Assembly (NCBI RefSeq): GCF_032884065.1 | Contig: NC_088880.1 | Span: 33,723,008 to 33,787,007, forward strand | Direction: 5' to 3' | Source of the DNA: Artemia franciscana | Taxonomy: Eukaryota; Arthropoda; Branchiopoda; Anostraca; Artemiidae | DNA length: 64,000 nt | Part shown: positions 25,392 to 37,235 of the stretch, one piece after another | How positions within the stretch are numbered: position 1 is the first letter of the stretch | Layout of the letters: every line of letters starts with the position of its first letter | Program-made: the position numbers and the translations under genes | Notes under the pieces: model-generated | Databases searched by the model: none | What the model saw: the letters and a program-made list of their open reading frames with translations, nothing else | Told to the model about the DNA's origin: nothing

Positions 25392-25869
25392 TTCTGGCTC
25401 AACGCAATGTTTGTAATGTGAATTAATAAATAAAAATATTTATTTACAACAATTTTTTTAATTTTTTTTTTATTTTGTGACTACATTTGGCCGAAAGTGC
25501 AAAACTTGGCTTTACCCAAAAGGCACAAGACAAGAAACTTGTTTTTAATAATATGGCAAAAAAGCATTTTCATTTGTTAATTTTAGAAAAATTTATGAAG
25601 AAGAATTTTTTCGCAGATAAGTTAAGTGCCATACTAAACTTAACTACTAAAAAAATGAATTCATATAATAATCCAAATTCAAAACGACCAGACATTACTA
25701 TTAGAGAATAAAAGAAACTTGAAATGAACAGAAATTAAATAAACAATCATAGCCACAAGTTACTAATATAAATGAGTAAATAAATCTTAAAACGAGTAAA
25801 ATTTAAATTCGATATTCAAATCAAACTTAAAACAAACAAAAATCACCACAAAGAAGAGTTTGGCTTCTG
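25392..25869. mobile_element. 468 bp insertion with TTCTG target duplication in block B copy 2
   Basis: Block B copy 1 (around 8622) reads straight through TTTTTCTGTCTCC. Copy 2 has TTCTG at 25392-25396 and again at 25865-25869, flanking 468 bp. The insert has an AT-rich core and ends with sequence related, in inverse orientation, to the 7735-7995 repeat family. A 74-codon frame (25487-25711) has no ATG start and no recognisable match. Confidence 0.75.
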
Positions 25870-26034
25870 TCTCCTCCCCTCCCTTCCTGTAAAAGTCTAA
25901 ACACTACTGCGTCACTGGCATTTTTTTAAAAGTATATGTCATGAACAGTCCTAGGGAAGGACTAATAAATTCAACTTAATATTGGATATATAATAATATT
26001 GACTGCTGAAAGCTCAGCAACTCAGTACAAAAGG

Positions 26035-26043
26035 AAACATTTG
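26035..26043 (+). other. Unoccupied Helitron target site
   Basis: GTACAAAAGGAAACATTTGTAATA, with the A|T junction at 26039/26040, corresponds to both flanks of the cluster at 8797-12850. It shows the insertion came after the duplication, or was lost from this copy; with no footprint the former is simpler. Confidence 0.85.
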
Positions 26044-27814
26044 TAATATAATTCATTTTCAATAAAGCTCAAATGACGTTATTACCTTAATGCTTTTACA
26101 GTTAGGGGAGGGGATGGGAGCTTAGCCAAACTCTTGTTTGCATTGATTTTGTTCCTTTTATGTTTGACTTGAATATTCAATCTAAGTTTTGGTTGTTATA
26201 AGATTTATTCTTTAATTTATATTTATTCTTAAATAGTAATTCCTGGTCGTTCTGAATTTGACTCGTTTTTGTATTGCAATTCCTGTTCGTTTTGGGTTTC
26301 ATTTATTTAACGGTGGTAATTTGTGGTATTTTTATGTTGGAAAATTATTTTTCTTTATTTCTGCTCATTTTTGGTTTAGTGTAGCTCTTTAATTTTGTTT
26401 GAAAAACTTCTTTCGTGATTATTTTAAATTAGTATATATTAAACATTCAGTTTATCTTTAATTTACTTTTTTTCAGTCATATTTAATATTGTAGTAATTT
26501 TTTCCGTCAATGTTTTGAAAAATTAAAACATTCTGTTCAAAATGTTTCCAGAATAAGTGTTTCAAAATGTTTAAAGCAAACTGTTCGTCTGAAAGTTGTG
26601 AAAAGGCGTATCTGCACTATCGCAAGAACGGCAGAGTGTATAAAGTTTAAACCTTTGGGACATGTTGGGGAGGAAGTTTAACTAATGAAACGACTATGAA
26701 AATCCTAATACTTATAGCTCTATGCTCTTTTAGGAGAAAAGCATTTAAGAATTTGCCTGCATAAAATAGGAAATTAACTTAGTATTGTTTCACCAGCCAT
26801 GATGTTAGTATGTTTAGTATAAAATGACATTTTTTTTGTAAAGCGTAACTAAGCTCATTTGTTTGAACAAAAAAAACAACAACAATGACATAATATCATC
26901 CTAAGTTATATTCCCTTAGTTTCAATAGAATTCGACAAGGGTATGATGTCATAACAATTCGCTTTTCGTTTCCAAATTCAATAAGCCCTCTCTTAAGTTT
27001 CTGCGACCATCCCTCCTATACACAGTGGTTAGAAAATAAAAAGTGGAAGAAGAAACATACATGTGGGCCACATTATTCTTTACTAAGTACCTATTAAAAT
27101 CGTTTTTACTGAATGCCCCTAATCGAGGGTGCTTAATCCCCCCACTGAGGACACTTGATTAATCAAATTTTCATACACTTTGTATGAGTGAATTTCAAAT
27201 TTGTAAATTTTACATATATAGGATCAGTATAAACAGTAAATTCTGCTCATGCGTACGTTGTAGTAAGACTTTCAGTTTTTAGTTTCAGTTTCTATATGCT
27301 CTTTCCTTATGATTTGCTACTTTGAAGAGCTTGATCCAGAGCTCTCTTAAATCTGAAGAAGTCAGCCTGCCTCTCAAAGCCGGATTTTTATGTTTAAGCT
27401 TAATGTTTATATTGCAAGGCTCGGAGAAATGACAATTATTCTGGAAAAGAATATCTATTAGAATACTCCCCAACGTATTCCCGGTGAGAAGGTAAACATA
27501 ATTTTATGTTACATTTGAAATACTTTGCTCTAAAAGTGGAGCTGTCAGTCCACAATACTTATGTCGCCGGCTTACTTCAAACTTACTCCTCATAATTAAG
27601 GAAGCTTTCGAAATTGAAGCTATCACTTCAGTTTCCGTTCGAATGAGCCCTTTTCTGATATATTTTAAAACAGACTCAATGTGATGACCCCCATGGAAAG
27701 AAGGCCAATAGAATGTTAATTTCCGTTTGAATTAGCCCTCTTCACTCAAAGAAAATATATTGGCTGTAGGACCGGGTAACTGCCGCATATATTTAAAACT
27801 TATAGATTTTATTC

Positions 27815-28110
27815 CATCTTCAATTTGAAAGTGGTGCATACCTGCTTGCCTGATAGAACGGAGCTTTCCACTCGAAAGCAGAAACATGGTTTGATGAAAT
27901 GAAATCTTGGCTGCACAATTTCAGATACTTCTCTCTGAAATAGGCTATATAACTCCACTTCACTTCGCAAACCATAGGCTCTGGCTCGTGGACAAGCAAA
28001 AACCATCCTTTTTGGCCCCAGGCAAGTGTTCTGCGGAGTTTCCCAAAACGTAATGTCATATTCATCAATCCGGCCTGAGGTCCACACTTTTCGTAAAAAC
28101 CCCACAGGTT
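27815..28110 (-). pseudogene. Unrecognised coding-like fragment, copy 2 (open)
   Basis: Two overlapping minus-strand frames are open (98 and 82 codons). The second, from about 28068, reads FGKLRRTLAWGQKGWFLLV and later YIAYFREKYLKLCSQ. It compares more conservatively with the copy at 14630-14910, so I favour it. There is no signal peptide or known motif. It may be a host exon or part of the virus-like element that also supplied the polymerase. Confidence 0.35.
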
Positions 28111-28568
28111 AGATCCTTACCAGTTTCCAAGAATAAGCTGAGATCGGCGGCACAGGAAAAAAACGGGACAAAACCAAAGTGTTGCTCTCGCAACACAAAT
28201 ATGACTTATCAGGGAGGTATTAATAGGGTTTGTGGACTTCAGTGATATGAAAATATCAAAATATGACCATTTACCATTACTTATGCTGCAATTCATTTTT
28301 GTATGAGGTTATTTTGCTTAATACAACGTTATTCGCTTCAGTATAACTTTTTTAGATTGAAAGCATCAGTATATATTAAATCGAAGAATTAAACAAGATA
28401 GAAAATACCTATTTTGAAGCATATTTCATATTTGGTTTTCCTTTTAGAGAGTGCTTAAAAGACTATGTACACTCCATCTACATACCGCTTCTAGACTAGT
28501 CCAATGCCGTAATATTATTTTGTTTTAATCAACTTTCGCACTTTTTAGCTTTTGCCTACTCAAATCAG

Positions 28569-28841
28569 GATTTGACTGGGAGAATATGACGTATTGTCAC
28601 TCACAGAGCAGTTTCCAGTTGTAGAAAGGACTATGACGAAGAAAATTTCCCGCACCAAATATAATTTTTGACATATGAATATGATATTGCATTATTACAT
28701 TTAGAGGAACATGTTGAACTTCCTACTATTTCACCTATTTGCCTGCCATCTAGTGCAAATATACTTGTTTGAATGAACGCAGCTTTTACCGGTTGGGGAA
28801 GATTAAGTGAAGGTGGAACATTGCCAAATGTTTTGCCACAG
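28569..28841 (+). pseudogene. Trypsin-like serine protease exon, copy 2
   Basis: Duplicate of 15286-15559. It keeps the catalytic Asp (YEYDIALLHLEE), the cysteine of the PICLPSS segment and a good donor (CCACAG|GTAGTT). It has the same TGA near the start, a 1-bp deletion in a T run (274 to 273 nt) that shifts the frame after TKYNF, and a further TGA before MNAAFTGWG. The shared first stop suggests the exon was already dead before the duplication, or that the true acceptor lies downstream. Confidence 0.8.
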
Positions 28842-29388
28842 GTAGTTGATTCTTTTTTTTGTTTTTTCTTCTCTTCTTCTTTTCTTCTTTTCTTTCTATC
28901 TTTTAGAAAAATGCTATAAATAAATGGTATCTCGCTGACATAAATGAAAGAGAGGGGAGTAATATGTACTAGATCCCAACAACATTTTAGTTGTTTTTTG
29001 CGCACTTTTATTTAGATACAGGTCTGCCAATGTCTGGATTTTGTCAACCATCGTCAGTAGGCCCTGAATTTTATCACAAGTTGAACGTCTTCACGTTCAA
29101 CGTCTTCAAGTTAACGTCTTTAATGAAGACATTAATTAGAAATCAACGTGATTTTATCTAAATCTTTAATAAAAGCAGCAGTATTTCTCAATATACAATA
29201 TCTCGAGATTGAAAGTCGAACAGTTTTTATCGAAATATCTGCCAATGCCGCCTTTATTTGGCTATGACTATGATAGAGTATTGTATTATATTTCAATTAA
29301 ACCTTTTTTACATCTGGAATAACAAATTCACTACCCCTATCTGTTTGAATTGTTCTATAAGAACTTTGTTCAAGGATAGATTCAAGAG

Positions 29389-30024
29389 TCATGTCAGGAT
29401 AGGTTCAAAGATAGATTCACGTCTTCCTTTATATAGTGCGTAGGCAGCCCTTTGGAGCCTTTTTATATCATCTTTCTGCATTGGCATAGAATATATCTTC
29501 GGACCTCCAAGCACACTGTTGGGTATCAAGCTGCTCCCCGTCTCAGATTTAAAAAATAAACACTCAATAGATCCAGATAGATGTACTCGTCCCAGTTGGT
29601 GTAGTCCATTTGAAAGCTAAAGTGCTTATCATTTTCCAAATCGTCTAATAAGTTTTCAGTTTTAACTGTCAACAATAATGAATCTGTGTCCCCATAATAA
29701 ACGTGAACTTTTCCGTTCCCATTGGAGCTTACAAATGTTGTAATAAAATTTTAACATGACTTTTTTGAAATTTCCAGGATGCAGCGGCAATGTTTTTATT
29801 TAGAATTACATTTGTTTTCTAAGCAAAAGGACTATACTGGAGTCTATGATCGCGAACGATGTGAAATTTGGATCTGCTATAATTCAGAAACATAATTTTG
29901 GGTTGATCAAAACGTTACAACGACTCCTATTCTGAAAAACCCTCAAAATTGCTTAAGTCCGGGCGAAGTGTCCATATTTACGATTGTAGGTAATGTGAGT
30001 ACCCCTCGCCCAATTTTTCATTAG
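29389..30024 (-). pseudogene. polB: Family B DNA polymerase remnant, copy 2, central part deleted
   Basis: Duplicate of 16131-16702 plus a 93 bp piece equivalent to 18975-19067. The polymerase core between them, including motif B, is deleted. Motif C is intact here (YGDTDS, 29679-29696), in contrast to copy 1. Small deletions in 29540-29570 break the frame. Confidence 0.8.
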
Positions 30025-31094
30025 AATATTAATCTAAGGACCATTGGACCCTTCTAACGCTCCAATCCTCCAGAGCTAATAGGAAGGGCCCTCAGCTGTC
30101 CCTTTATTAGCCCTAAAGAAATATCTTATTTTAGCTTTTACTCTTTTAAGAGGCCAGGGGGGGGGGGGTCTTCAATCCCCCTCAAAACTATTGAGAAGGT
30201 CCCTATAGTAAACTAAAAAGAATGCGTTATTTTTAAAGATGGGAGATCAATTCCAATACATTGAAAAATTGTCTCGCATAGAAAATTAATTTTTAGCATT
30301 AAAGCATGACGAAATGCCCATCAAAGCCTTTCTTAGGCCGAAATGATTTGATTTTTCTTAGAACCAACAGGATGTTACTTATTTTCCCATGCTGAAAATA
30401 GTCTTAAGAAAAATTTAATAATTTCACGAACTCTTGGATTAGAAAATTCACCATGTTGGGAGGATGCAGAACGCCTATAAACTTCACTATCATGAGACTG
30501 GCGGAGCGTAGAAGGGCTTGCAGTCTCCCCTTGAATGCTGGGGGCAGAGGGCCCTGCATCATGGACTTGTAGTGTGGGTGTATTCTCTCTGCTTTTCATG
30601 AGAGTCGAAAGGCCGGTATTTTCCCCATATATGATTACCGTTGGTCTTGTAGTGATTGTAGTAGGGGCCACATCTTCGCTTGCCCTTGCGTTCTTTGTGG
30701 GGGGGAAACTGGTCCTAATTCTCCCTAAATAAAAATAAAGTTTTAGTTTTTCATTAAGTAAATGGGTAGAAAATCATAGTTATCAGTACAATTCAGTTCT
30801 AGTAGTGGCTTTTGCCAAGAGTTTCACCAAAGTTCTTTTAATAAAAAACAACTTTTAAGATTGCTTGAGCCTAGTTTTAAAATGCCATTTCACCTCCCCC
30901 CAAAATATGTATTTCTAGAAATACATTGCCCCTTGTTAAATTCACTTTTACTGGACCCTTGTTAAATTCGCTTTTACTAGGCCCCATACACCAAGTGCGA
31001 CATCAAACATTATTGTAATAGTAAACATGTTTTGTTTTTCACAATCCTTGAGCCTTCAAATCTTTGTTTCTCCTTAAACTTAACTTTAAATTAA
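30025..31094 (+). repeat. Segmental duplication block C, copy 2
   Basis: Aligns with 20501-21567. The possible membrane-anchor exon is open in this copy (30602-30730). Downstream, 31095-32324 is present only here, so it was lost from the left junction. Confidence 0.9.
30602..30730 (+). CDS. Possible terminal exon encoding a C-terminal transmembrane segment
   Basis: Preceded by an acceptor-like tract (CTCTCTGCTTTTCATGAG). Reads YMITVGLVVIVVGATSSLAL, then AFFVGGKLVLILPK and TAA, and AATAAA overlaps the stop region. Between the copies the changes in this frame are synonymous or conservative (L/I, V/A, A/T) except K/T. An antisense Ser/Thr-rich frame (30375-30671) is also open but fits the substitutions less well. 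Product unknown; an isolated exon or relic. Confidence 0.35.
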
Positions 31095-32324
31095 CAAGTA
31101 TCGCCGACCATAAGTATTTTTTATTCCCTGATTAAGTTTTGTTTTTAATTCTCTCTAGAATAACTAATAGTAAAGGTGAAAATTTCGTTATGAACAACTA
31201 TTTTGCACTTGAGCTATAAATTTTAATGCATCACCATTTAAATGTAATAAGCGAAACATCCTGAAAAGAACAAATTCTGGTTTAATAAACTGCACGTAAC
31301 AGAAACTAAATGAATATCCCCTATTAAGGGAGGAGGGAGGTGTAACATAATAATTCATTATTATAGTCAAAAAGACACACGTCCTATTCCCCACATGGAA
31401 TTTTCACTAAAAATTCAATGACATTAACCTTCGTCTATTAGTTTTAGCGAAAGTAAGTATGATTTTTTCCCTTGGAATATTCACCACTTTTTATAATTAG
31501 AATTTAGCAGTCAATGCATGTCTTATAAGCCCCCACTTTCATAATTAACTAACGACTAATGACTTGCTTATCCTCCTTAGTGAATAGCTGTTGACCGCTT
31601 AAAATGGAACTAGTTAGAATTTTGGTCGCCCCCTTGAAAATCAAGGATTTAGTGTAGTAAATATCTCAATCAATTTGATAAGGAAAATGTTTCTAAATTA
31701 TGAAAGGTTCACAATATCAGAGTGTTCAAATTTACCAGACAAAGAGATGCTACCCCTATGTAATCAACGCAAGATCAGCTGTTCGCTGGAAGCTAGCCCT
31801 TACCTGACTGGTGGCGTAATTAAGGGTTTAACCCATTTTGGTGTTTATGGAATTTTAACTCTTCTGCTAGAATCACGAAAGGTACGTTGAAATAACCAAT
31901 ATGGTAAAACCATATATTCCGTCATGATAGAACGAGATTAATTTACCTCTGATAAGAGTTTTTTGTGGGAGGGGGGTTTAAGCAGTTAATTCAATATAAA
32001 GAGCTATAATAGGTTAAATCGGGGTAAAATGTCCCTTATTTTTTGTTGGGGAGGGAGTGTGAAGATAGGGGCTTACCTGTTAGTATCTTTGAAATATATT
32101 AGTTTTTTAAACTTGAGTTTTGTCACTTTCAATATCTTATGTAAGACTGATGGGAAGCTCGTCCAAAACCAGGTTTTATAACCCCCAGGGGACAAAGAGA
32201 ATTACCTGGTCCGTTAGCTGCTATGAGAACAATATTCTTTTGCATAACACTGGTGAAAATCAAAAGATGTCTAGACTACACAACGGGGCTCCCTTGTTCT
32301 TGTTGAAAATCAATACACGAGATG
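31095..32324. other. Segment between block C and block A, retained only here
   Basis: Missing from the left C/A junction. It contains one candidate exon (31683-31881). Otherwise AT-rich with no recognised element. Confidence 0.5.
31683..31881 (+). CDS. Candidate internal exon, membrane-protein-like
   Basis: 199 nt between an AG (31681-31682) and AAAG|GTACGT. Open in the frame reading MFLNYERFTISECSNL and ending KGLTHFGVYGILTLLLESRK. The hydrophobic end preceded by SPYLTGGVIKG is faintly reminiscent of the segment before the second nucleotide-binding domain in ABCA transporters, but I would not assign it. The upstream pyrimidine tract is modest. No partner exons found. Confidence 0.3.
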
Positions 32325-32516
32325 CTTCTGTTCCTGGAAATAGTGGAAAAACCCTGTGATTGCCAACAAGCCTTTTTTCATTGAAAATGGCGGAAAAACC
32401 TCTTGTTTGCTGACACAAAACGGTTTTGTGTGTGAAGCATGGAAGTATTGGAGAATGAACGGTTGGGACCATGCCCTTACTTGATGGGACCATGAAGGCA
32501 TTTTCCTGGCTCTCGT

Positions 32517-33017
32517 GATATTTTAAAGGAAAACATTCTATTACGCAACACCCAAAAAAAGCATTCCCTATTAAGTAACATCCAAAGAATTCCTGAAGCA
32601 AACAAGCCTTTAAATAATTAACACATGCATCGCTTAGAAAACATTCTCTATTACGTAGCAAGCACCTGCATCTCTTAGAAAACATTCCCTATTATGTAAA
32701 ATGCACCTGCACTTTGCCCTGAGCGAGATCGCCATTAAACTTCTTCGTCATTTTAAATCATTAAAGGTAATTTTTTAAAGGAAAACATTCTATTACGCAA
32801 CACCCAAAAAAAGCATTCCCTATTAAGCAACATCCAAAGAATTCCTGAAGTAAACAAGCCTTTAAATAATTAACACATGCATCGCTTAGAAAACATTCCC
32901 TATTACGTAGCAAGCATCTGCATCTCTTAAAAACATTCCCTATTATGTAAAATGCACCTGCACTTTGCCCTGAGCGAGATCGCCGTTAAACTTCTTCGTC
33001 ATTTTAAATCATTAAAG
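32517..33017 (+). repeat. 250 bp tandem dimer (block A copy 3)
   Basis: Two direct units that match 192-691, with only scattered substitutions. A minus-strand 141-codon ORF crosses this region (32260-32685). Its reading crosses the tandem boundary and resembles nothing I know, so I do not call it a gene. Confidence 0.88.
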
Positions 33018-33654
33018 GAGGAAAAGAGTAGTGGCTATGGGTCCATTTATGTGTATTTAGCCCCGCTACTAATGAGCCATTTTTGAAGTTTCTACGACAA
33101 ATCCTTCGATATTAAATGCCCTGATCAAAAAACTAAAAAGTAAATAAATAATACATTGTGCCCAACATCGTTCTTTGGTAGTCTATCTGATAGTCTATCT
33201 TATATGATATAATATAGCCTTATCCAATCCTGCCCCACCTAATACAGCTTTTATTTGGTATGGCCGTGATCTTTTCTTATTTTTCAATCTCTTTTATGTT
33301 AGTAGCAATAAGAAAAATTTTGGACAAAGTTTCTATTTGATAAGGGCCTGTTAGAATGGGCTTGTCGGCTGGTCAAACCTGGTTTGGATGGCCAAAAAGC
33401 CATGTTATGGTTCACGGGCTGTTTTTTTTTTCTTTTGTAAACAGGATTTGAGTTAAAAGCATATATTTGTTACCTGAATAGATATTAGAGATAAGATAAT
33501 AGATATAAAAAATCAAATAGCAGGTAAATAGACACCATGTATCTACCCAGGCTGAAGGAACCAATAGTGGACTAGATTAGTTTAGACAATGACCAACCGA
33601 TTTTACTCCAGTACCGATACTTTAAATATACTACCAGCCGATACTTGTATCATG

Positions 33655-35318
33655 ATTAAATAAAAAAACAAGTTTTTTTAACTGAAAGTAAGGAGCGATA
33701 TTAAAACTTAAAACGAACAGAAGTTACTTCGTATATGAAAGGGGCTGCTTCCTCATCAACTCCCTCTTTACGCTACTCGCTCTTTCAACTCGCTCTTTAC
33801 GCTAAAGTTTGACTCTTTCTCTTAACTCTACTTTTTAAAACAGTAAAAAACTTTTGCGTAAAGAGCGGGGCGTTGATGAGGAAGCAGTCTCTTTCATATA
33901 CGAAGTAACTTCTGTTCGTTTTAAGTTTTAATGTCGCTCCTTACTTTCAGTTAAAAACACTTGTTTTTTTTATTTAATTTCTGAACGTTTTTGAATCAAT
34001 GCATGTTTTGATTTTGGCTCTCCACAGAGAAATAATTAAAACGAAATTTGCATATTTATTTTTTTGGCTACATGGCTTTCTAATAGTTTTGATCGAGTGA
34101 TTTTGAGAAAAAAAGGAGCGGGGGAGGAAGCCTAGTTGCCCTCCGATTTTTTAGTTACTTAAAAAGGCAACTAGAACTTTTTATTTTTTTACGAATGTTT
34201 TTATTAGTAAAAGATATACGTAACTTATAAATTAGCCTACATAACGATCTTTTGTATTTTTATTACATATATGAGGGGTTTAGCCCCCTCGTCAGTACCT
34301 CGCTCTTTACACTAAAGCTTAAATTTTGTCCCAATTCATTAAGAATGACCCCTGAATCACAAAAGCCGTAGAATAAATGGTTGAAATTACTAAAAATACT
34401 TTAGCGTAAAGAGCGAGGTATTAGGAGGAGGTGAGCCCCTCATATGCGCAATAATTTCTGTTCGTTTTAAGTTTTAATGCTGCTCCTTACTTCCAGTTGA
34501 AAAACTTTTTCATATTTATTTTTTCATTGTTTTTTTTTAAATAATGCTAGAAAATTCTGCGCTCCCTTCATGGAAATTTTCTTCCCCCATGACAAATTCC
34601 TCGATGTAAAGTTCCCCCAACATATCCCCCTCTTCTCAACCCCTTCCCCCAACCAAAATATCCCCCTGAAACGTCTGTACACTTCCCAATAACCATTACT
34701 ATATGTAAGCACTGGTCAAAGTTTGTAACTTGTAGCCACTTCCACGGGGACTGTGGGGGAGTAAGTCATCCCCAAAGACATAGTTAAAAGGTTTTTCGAA
34801 TACGCTGAATAAAATGTCTAACTCAGAATTTTGATCTGTTGTTTTTGGGGAAATAATTAGCGTGGGAGGGGGCATAGGTGCCCTCCAATTTTTTCGGTCA
34901 CTGAAAAAGGGCACTAGAACTTTTCATTTTCGTTAGAATGAGCCCTCTTCCAACATTCTAGGACCACTGGGTCGATACGACCATCCCTGGAAAAAAAAAC
35001 AAAAAAAAAACAAATAAAAACGCATCCATGATCTGCCTTCTGGCAAAAAATACAAATTCCACATTTTTGTAGATAGGAGCTTGAAACTTCGACAATAGTG
35101 TTTTCTAATACGCTGAATCTGATGGTGTGATTTACCATCATGTGATGGTGTGATTGTTTGATGGGTAAGATTAAACTGGATGAAACTTATATATTTAAAA
35201 TCAGCATTAAAATACAATTCTTTTGATGTAGCTATTGGTACCAAAATTCCATTTTTTAGAGTTTTGGTTAATATTGAGCCGCTCACTCCTTACTACAGTT
35301 CGTTACTACGAACTGTTT
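33655..35318 (+). repeat. Hairpin-rich interspersed element (block A copy 3)
   Basis: Duplicate of 1340-2967, with hairpins at about 33677-33955 and 34250-34505. The first hairpin arm has an extra partial copy of CGCTCTTTACGCTA near 33770-33800, which suggests slippage in the palindrome. Confidence 0.75.
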
Positions 35319-35524
35319 GATAGGAAAATGCCGAGAGCTCGTGGAAATAGTCTTTTGTCTGTCAAAAAATAGTACGTAGAAGTTTAAAAGAAGTATGATA
35401 TGTATATTCAAACCCTGAATCTCATGGATTATGAAAAGACAACAGTAAGAAGAGAAGCAGCTCTAAAAAGAAACAAAGAAAGAAACAGTTACATCTTCAT
35501 TACGACCATTGTTCTTACAGAGAA

Positions 35525-37235
35525 TTAAATAAAAAAAAACTAGTTCTTTTAACTGAAAATACGGAGCGACATTAAAACTTAAAACGAACAGAAATTACTC
35601 TTTATATGAAATGGGTCGTCCCCTCCTCAACGCCTCGCTCTTTACGCTAAAGTTTTAAATTGTTTTAAAAAGTAGAATTGTGGCAAAGAGTCAAGCTTTA
35701 GCGTAAAGAGCGAGGGGTTGCAGAGGTGAAAACCCATTTCATATACGGAGTAATTTCTGTTCGTTTTAAGTTTTAATGTCGCTCCTTACCTTCAGTTAAA
35801 AAAAAACAGTTTTTTTTATTTAATTTCTGAACGTTTTTGAATTAATGCATGTTTGATCTTGGCTCTCCGCACACAAATTATTAAAATGCAATTTGCATAT
35901 TAATTCTTTTTTTGTCTAAATGCCTTTCTCTTAGTTTTGATCAGACGATTTCGGGAAATAAGGGATGAGGAAGGAGGCCTAGTTGCCCTCCAATTTTTCG
36001 GTTACTTTAAAAGGCAACTAAAACTTTTATTTTTTAACGAACGTTTTTATTAATAAAAAATATACGTAACTTAATAATTAACTTACGTAACAAACTTTTA
36101 TATTCTTATTTTTCTATTATGTATATTGGGGGTTTGTCCCCTCATTAATACCTGGCTCTTTACACTAAATCTTAAGTTTTGTCCCTATTCCTTAAGAATG
36201 ACCCCTGAATCAGAAAGGCCGTAGAATAAATAGTTGAAATTACTAAAAATACTTTAGCATAAAGAGCGAGGTATTTTTCTCCTGCTAAATACCTCGCTCT
36301 TTATGCTAAAGTATTCTTAGAACCCCTCATATGCGTAATAATCTCTGTTTGTTTTAAGTTTTAATGCTGCTCCTTACTTTAAATTGAAAAAACTTTTTCA
36401 TGTTTATTTTTTCATTGTTTTTTTATAGTAATACTAGAAAATCTCGCGCCCTTTTCATTGAAATTCTCTTCCCCCATGACTATTCCTCCAAGGAAAGATC
36501 CTTCCACATAGGCCCCTCCCCTTAGCCCCACCCCAAACCAAAAAAATCCCCCTGAAAACGTCTGTACTCTTCCCAATAAACATTACTGTATGTAAACACT
36601 GGTCAAAGTTTGTAACTTGAAGCCCCTCCCCAAGGGTTTTCGACTTCGAGGGACATTTATTATGGTTTTCGACTATGTGGAACAAAATTGGCTATCTCAA
36701 AATTTTTATCCGTTGACTTTGGGAAAAAATGAGAGTGGGAGGGGTCCTAGGTTCCCTCCAATTTTTTGAAAAGGGCACTAAAACTTTTTACTTCCGCTAG
36801 AATGAGCCCTATTGCGACATTCTAGGACCACTTGGTCGATACGATGACCCCTGGGGAAAAAAAAATAAAATAAACACGCACCCGTGATGTGTCTTCTGGC
36901 AAAAAAATATGAAATTCCACATTTTTGTAGATAAGAGCTTTCAATTTTCGCTATAGGGTTCTCTGATACACTGAATACGATGGTGTGATTTTCGTTAAGA
37001 TTCTATGACTTTCAGGGGGTGTTTCTCCCTATTTTCCAAAATAAGGCAAATTTTCTCAGGCTCGTAACTTTTGATGACAAAGACTAAATTTGATGAAAAT
37101 TATATATTTAAAATCAGCATGAACATCCGATTCTGTTGATGTATCTTTTAGCATCAGTATACCGTATTTTAGACTTTCGTTTACTATTGAGTCGGGTCGC
37201 TCCTTACTGCAGTTCGTTACCATGAACTGTTTGAT
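35525..37235 (+). repeat. Hairpin-rich interspersed element, most complete direct copy
   Basis: Contains hairpins at about 35545-35800 and 36115-36385, and the terminal palindrome at about 37213-37233. It is nearly the same length as the inverted copy at 39769-41480, and together they form a long inverted repeat with a spacer of about 2.5 kb. Confidence 0.78.

Larger units (their letters stand above)
25051..30024 (+). repeat. Segmental duplication block B, copy 2 (no Helitron, internal deletions)
   Basis: Matches 8284-8796 plus 12851-16702, then jumps at 29931/29932 to the equivalent of 18972. The ATT at the junction is shared by both edges (microhomology). It jumps again at about 30024 to block C. 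The deletions removed about 2.27 kb and 1.43 kb relative to copy 1. A 468 bp insertion (25397-25864) is private to this copy. Confidence 0.9.

Noticed and set aside
30375..30671. Antisense Ser/Thr/Pro-rich 98-codon frame
   Set aside because: Differences between the copies are nearly all amino-acid-changing in this frame, while the opposite strand shows synonymous and conservative changes; it also lacks an ATG start.
32260..32685. 141-codon minus-strand frame starting at an ATG
   Set aside because: Crosses the 250-bp tandem repeat and the block boundary; the peptide shows no motif or compositional sign of a protein.
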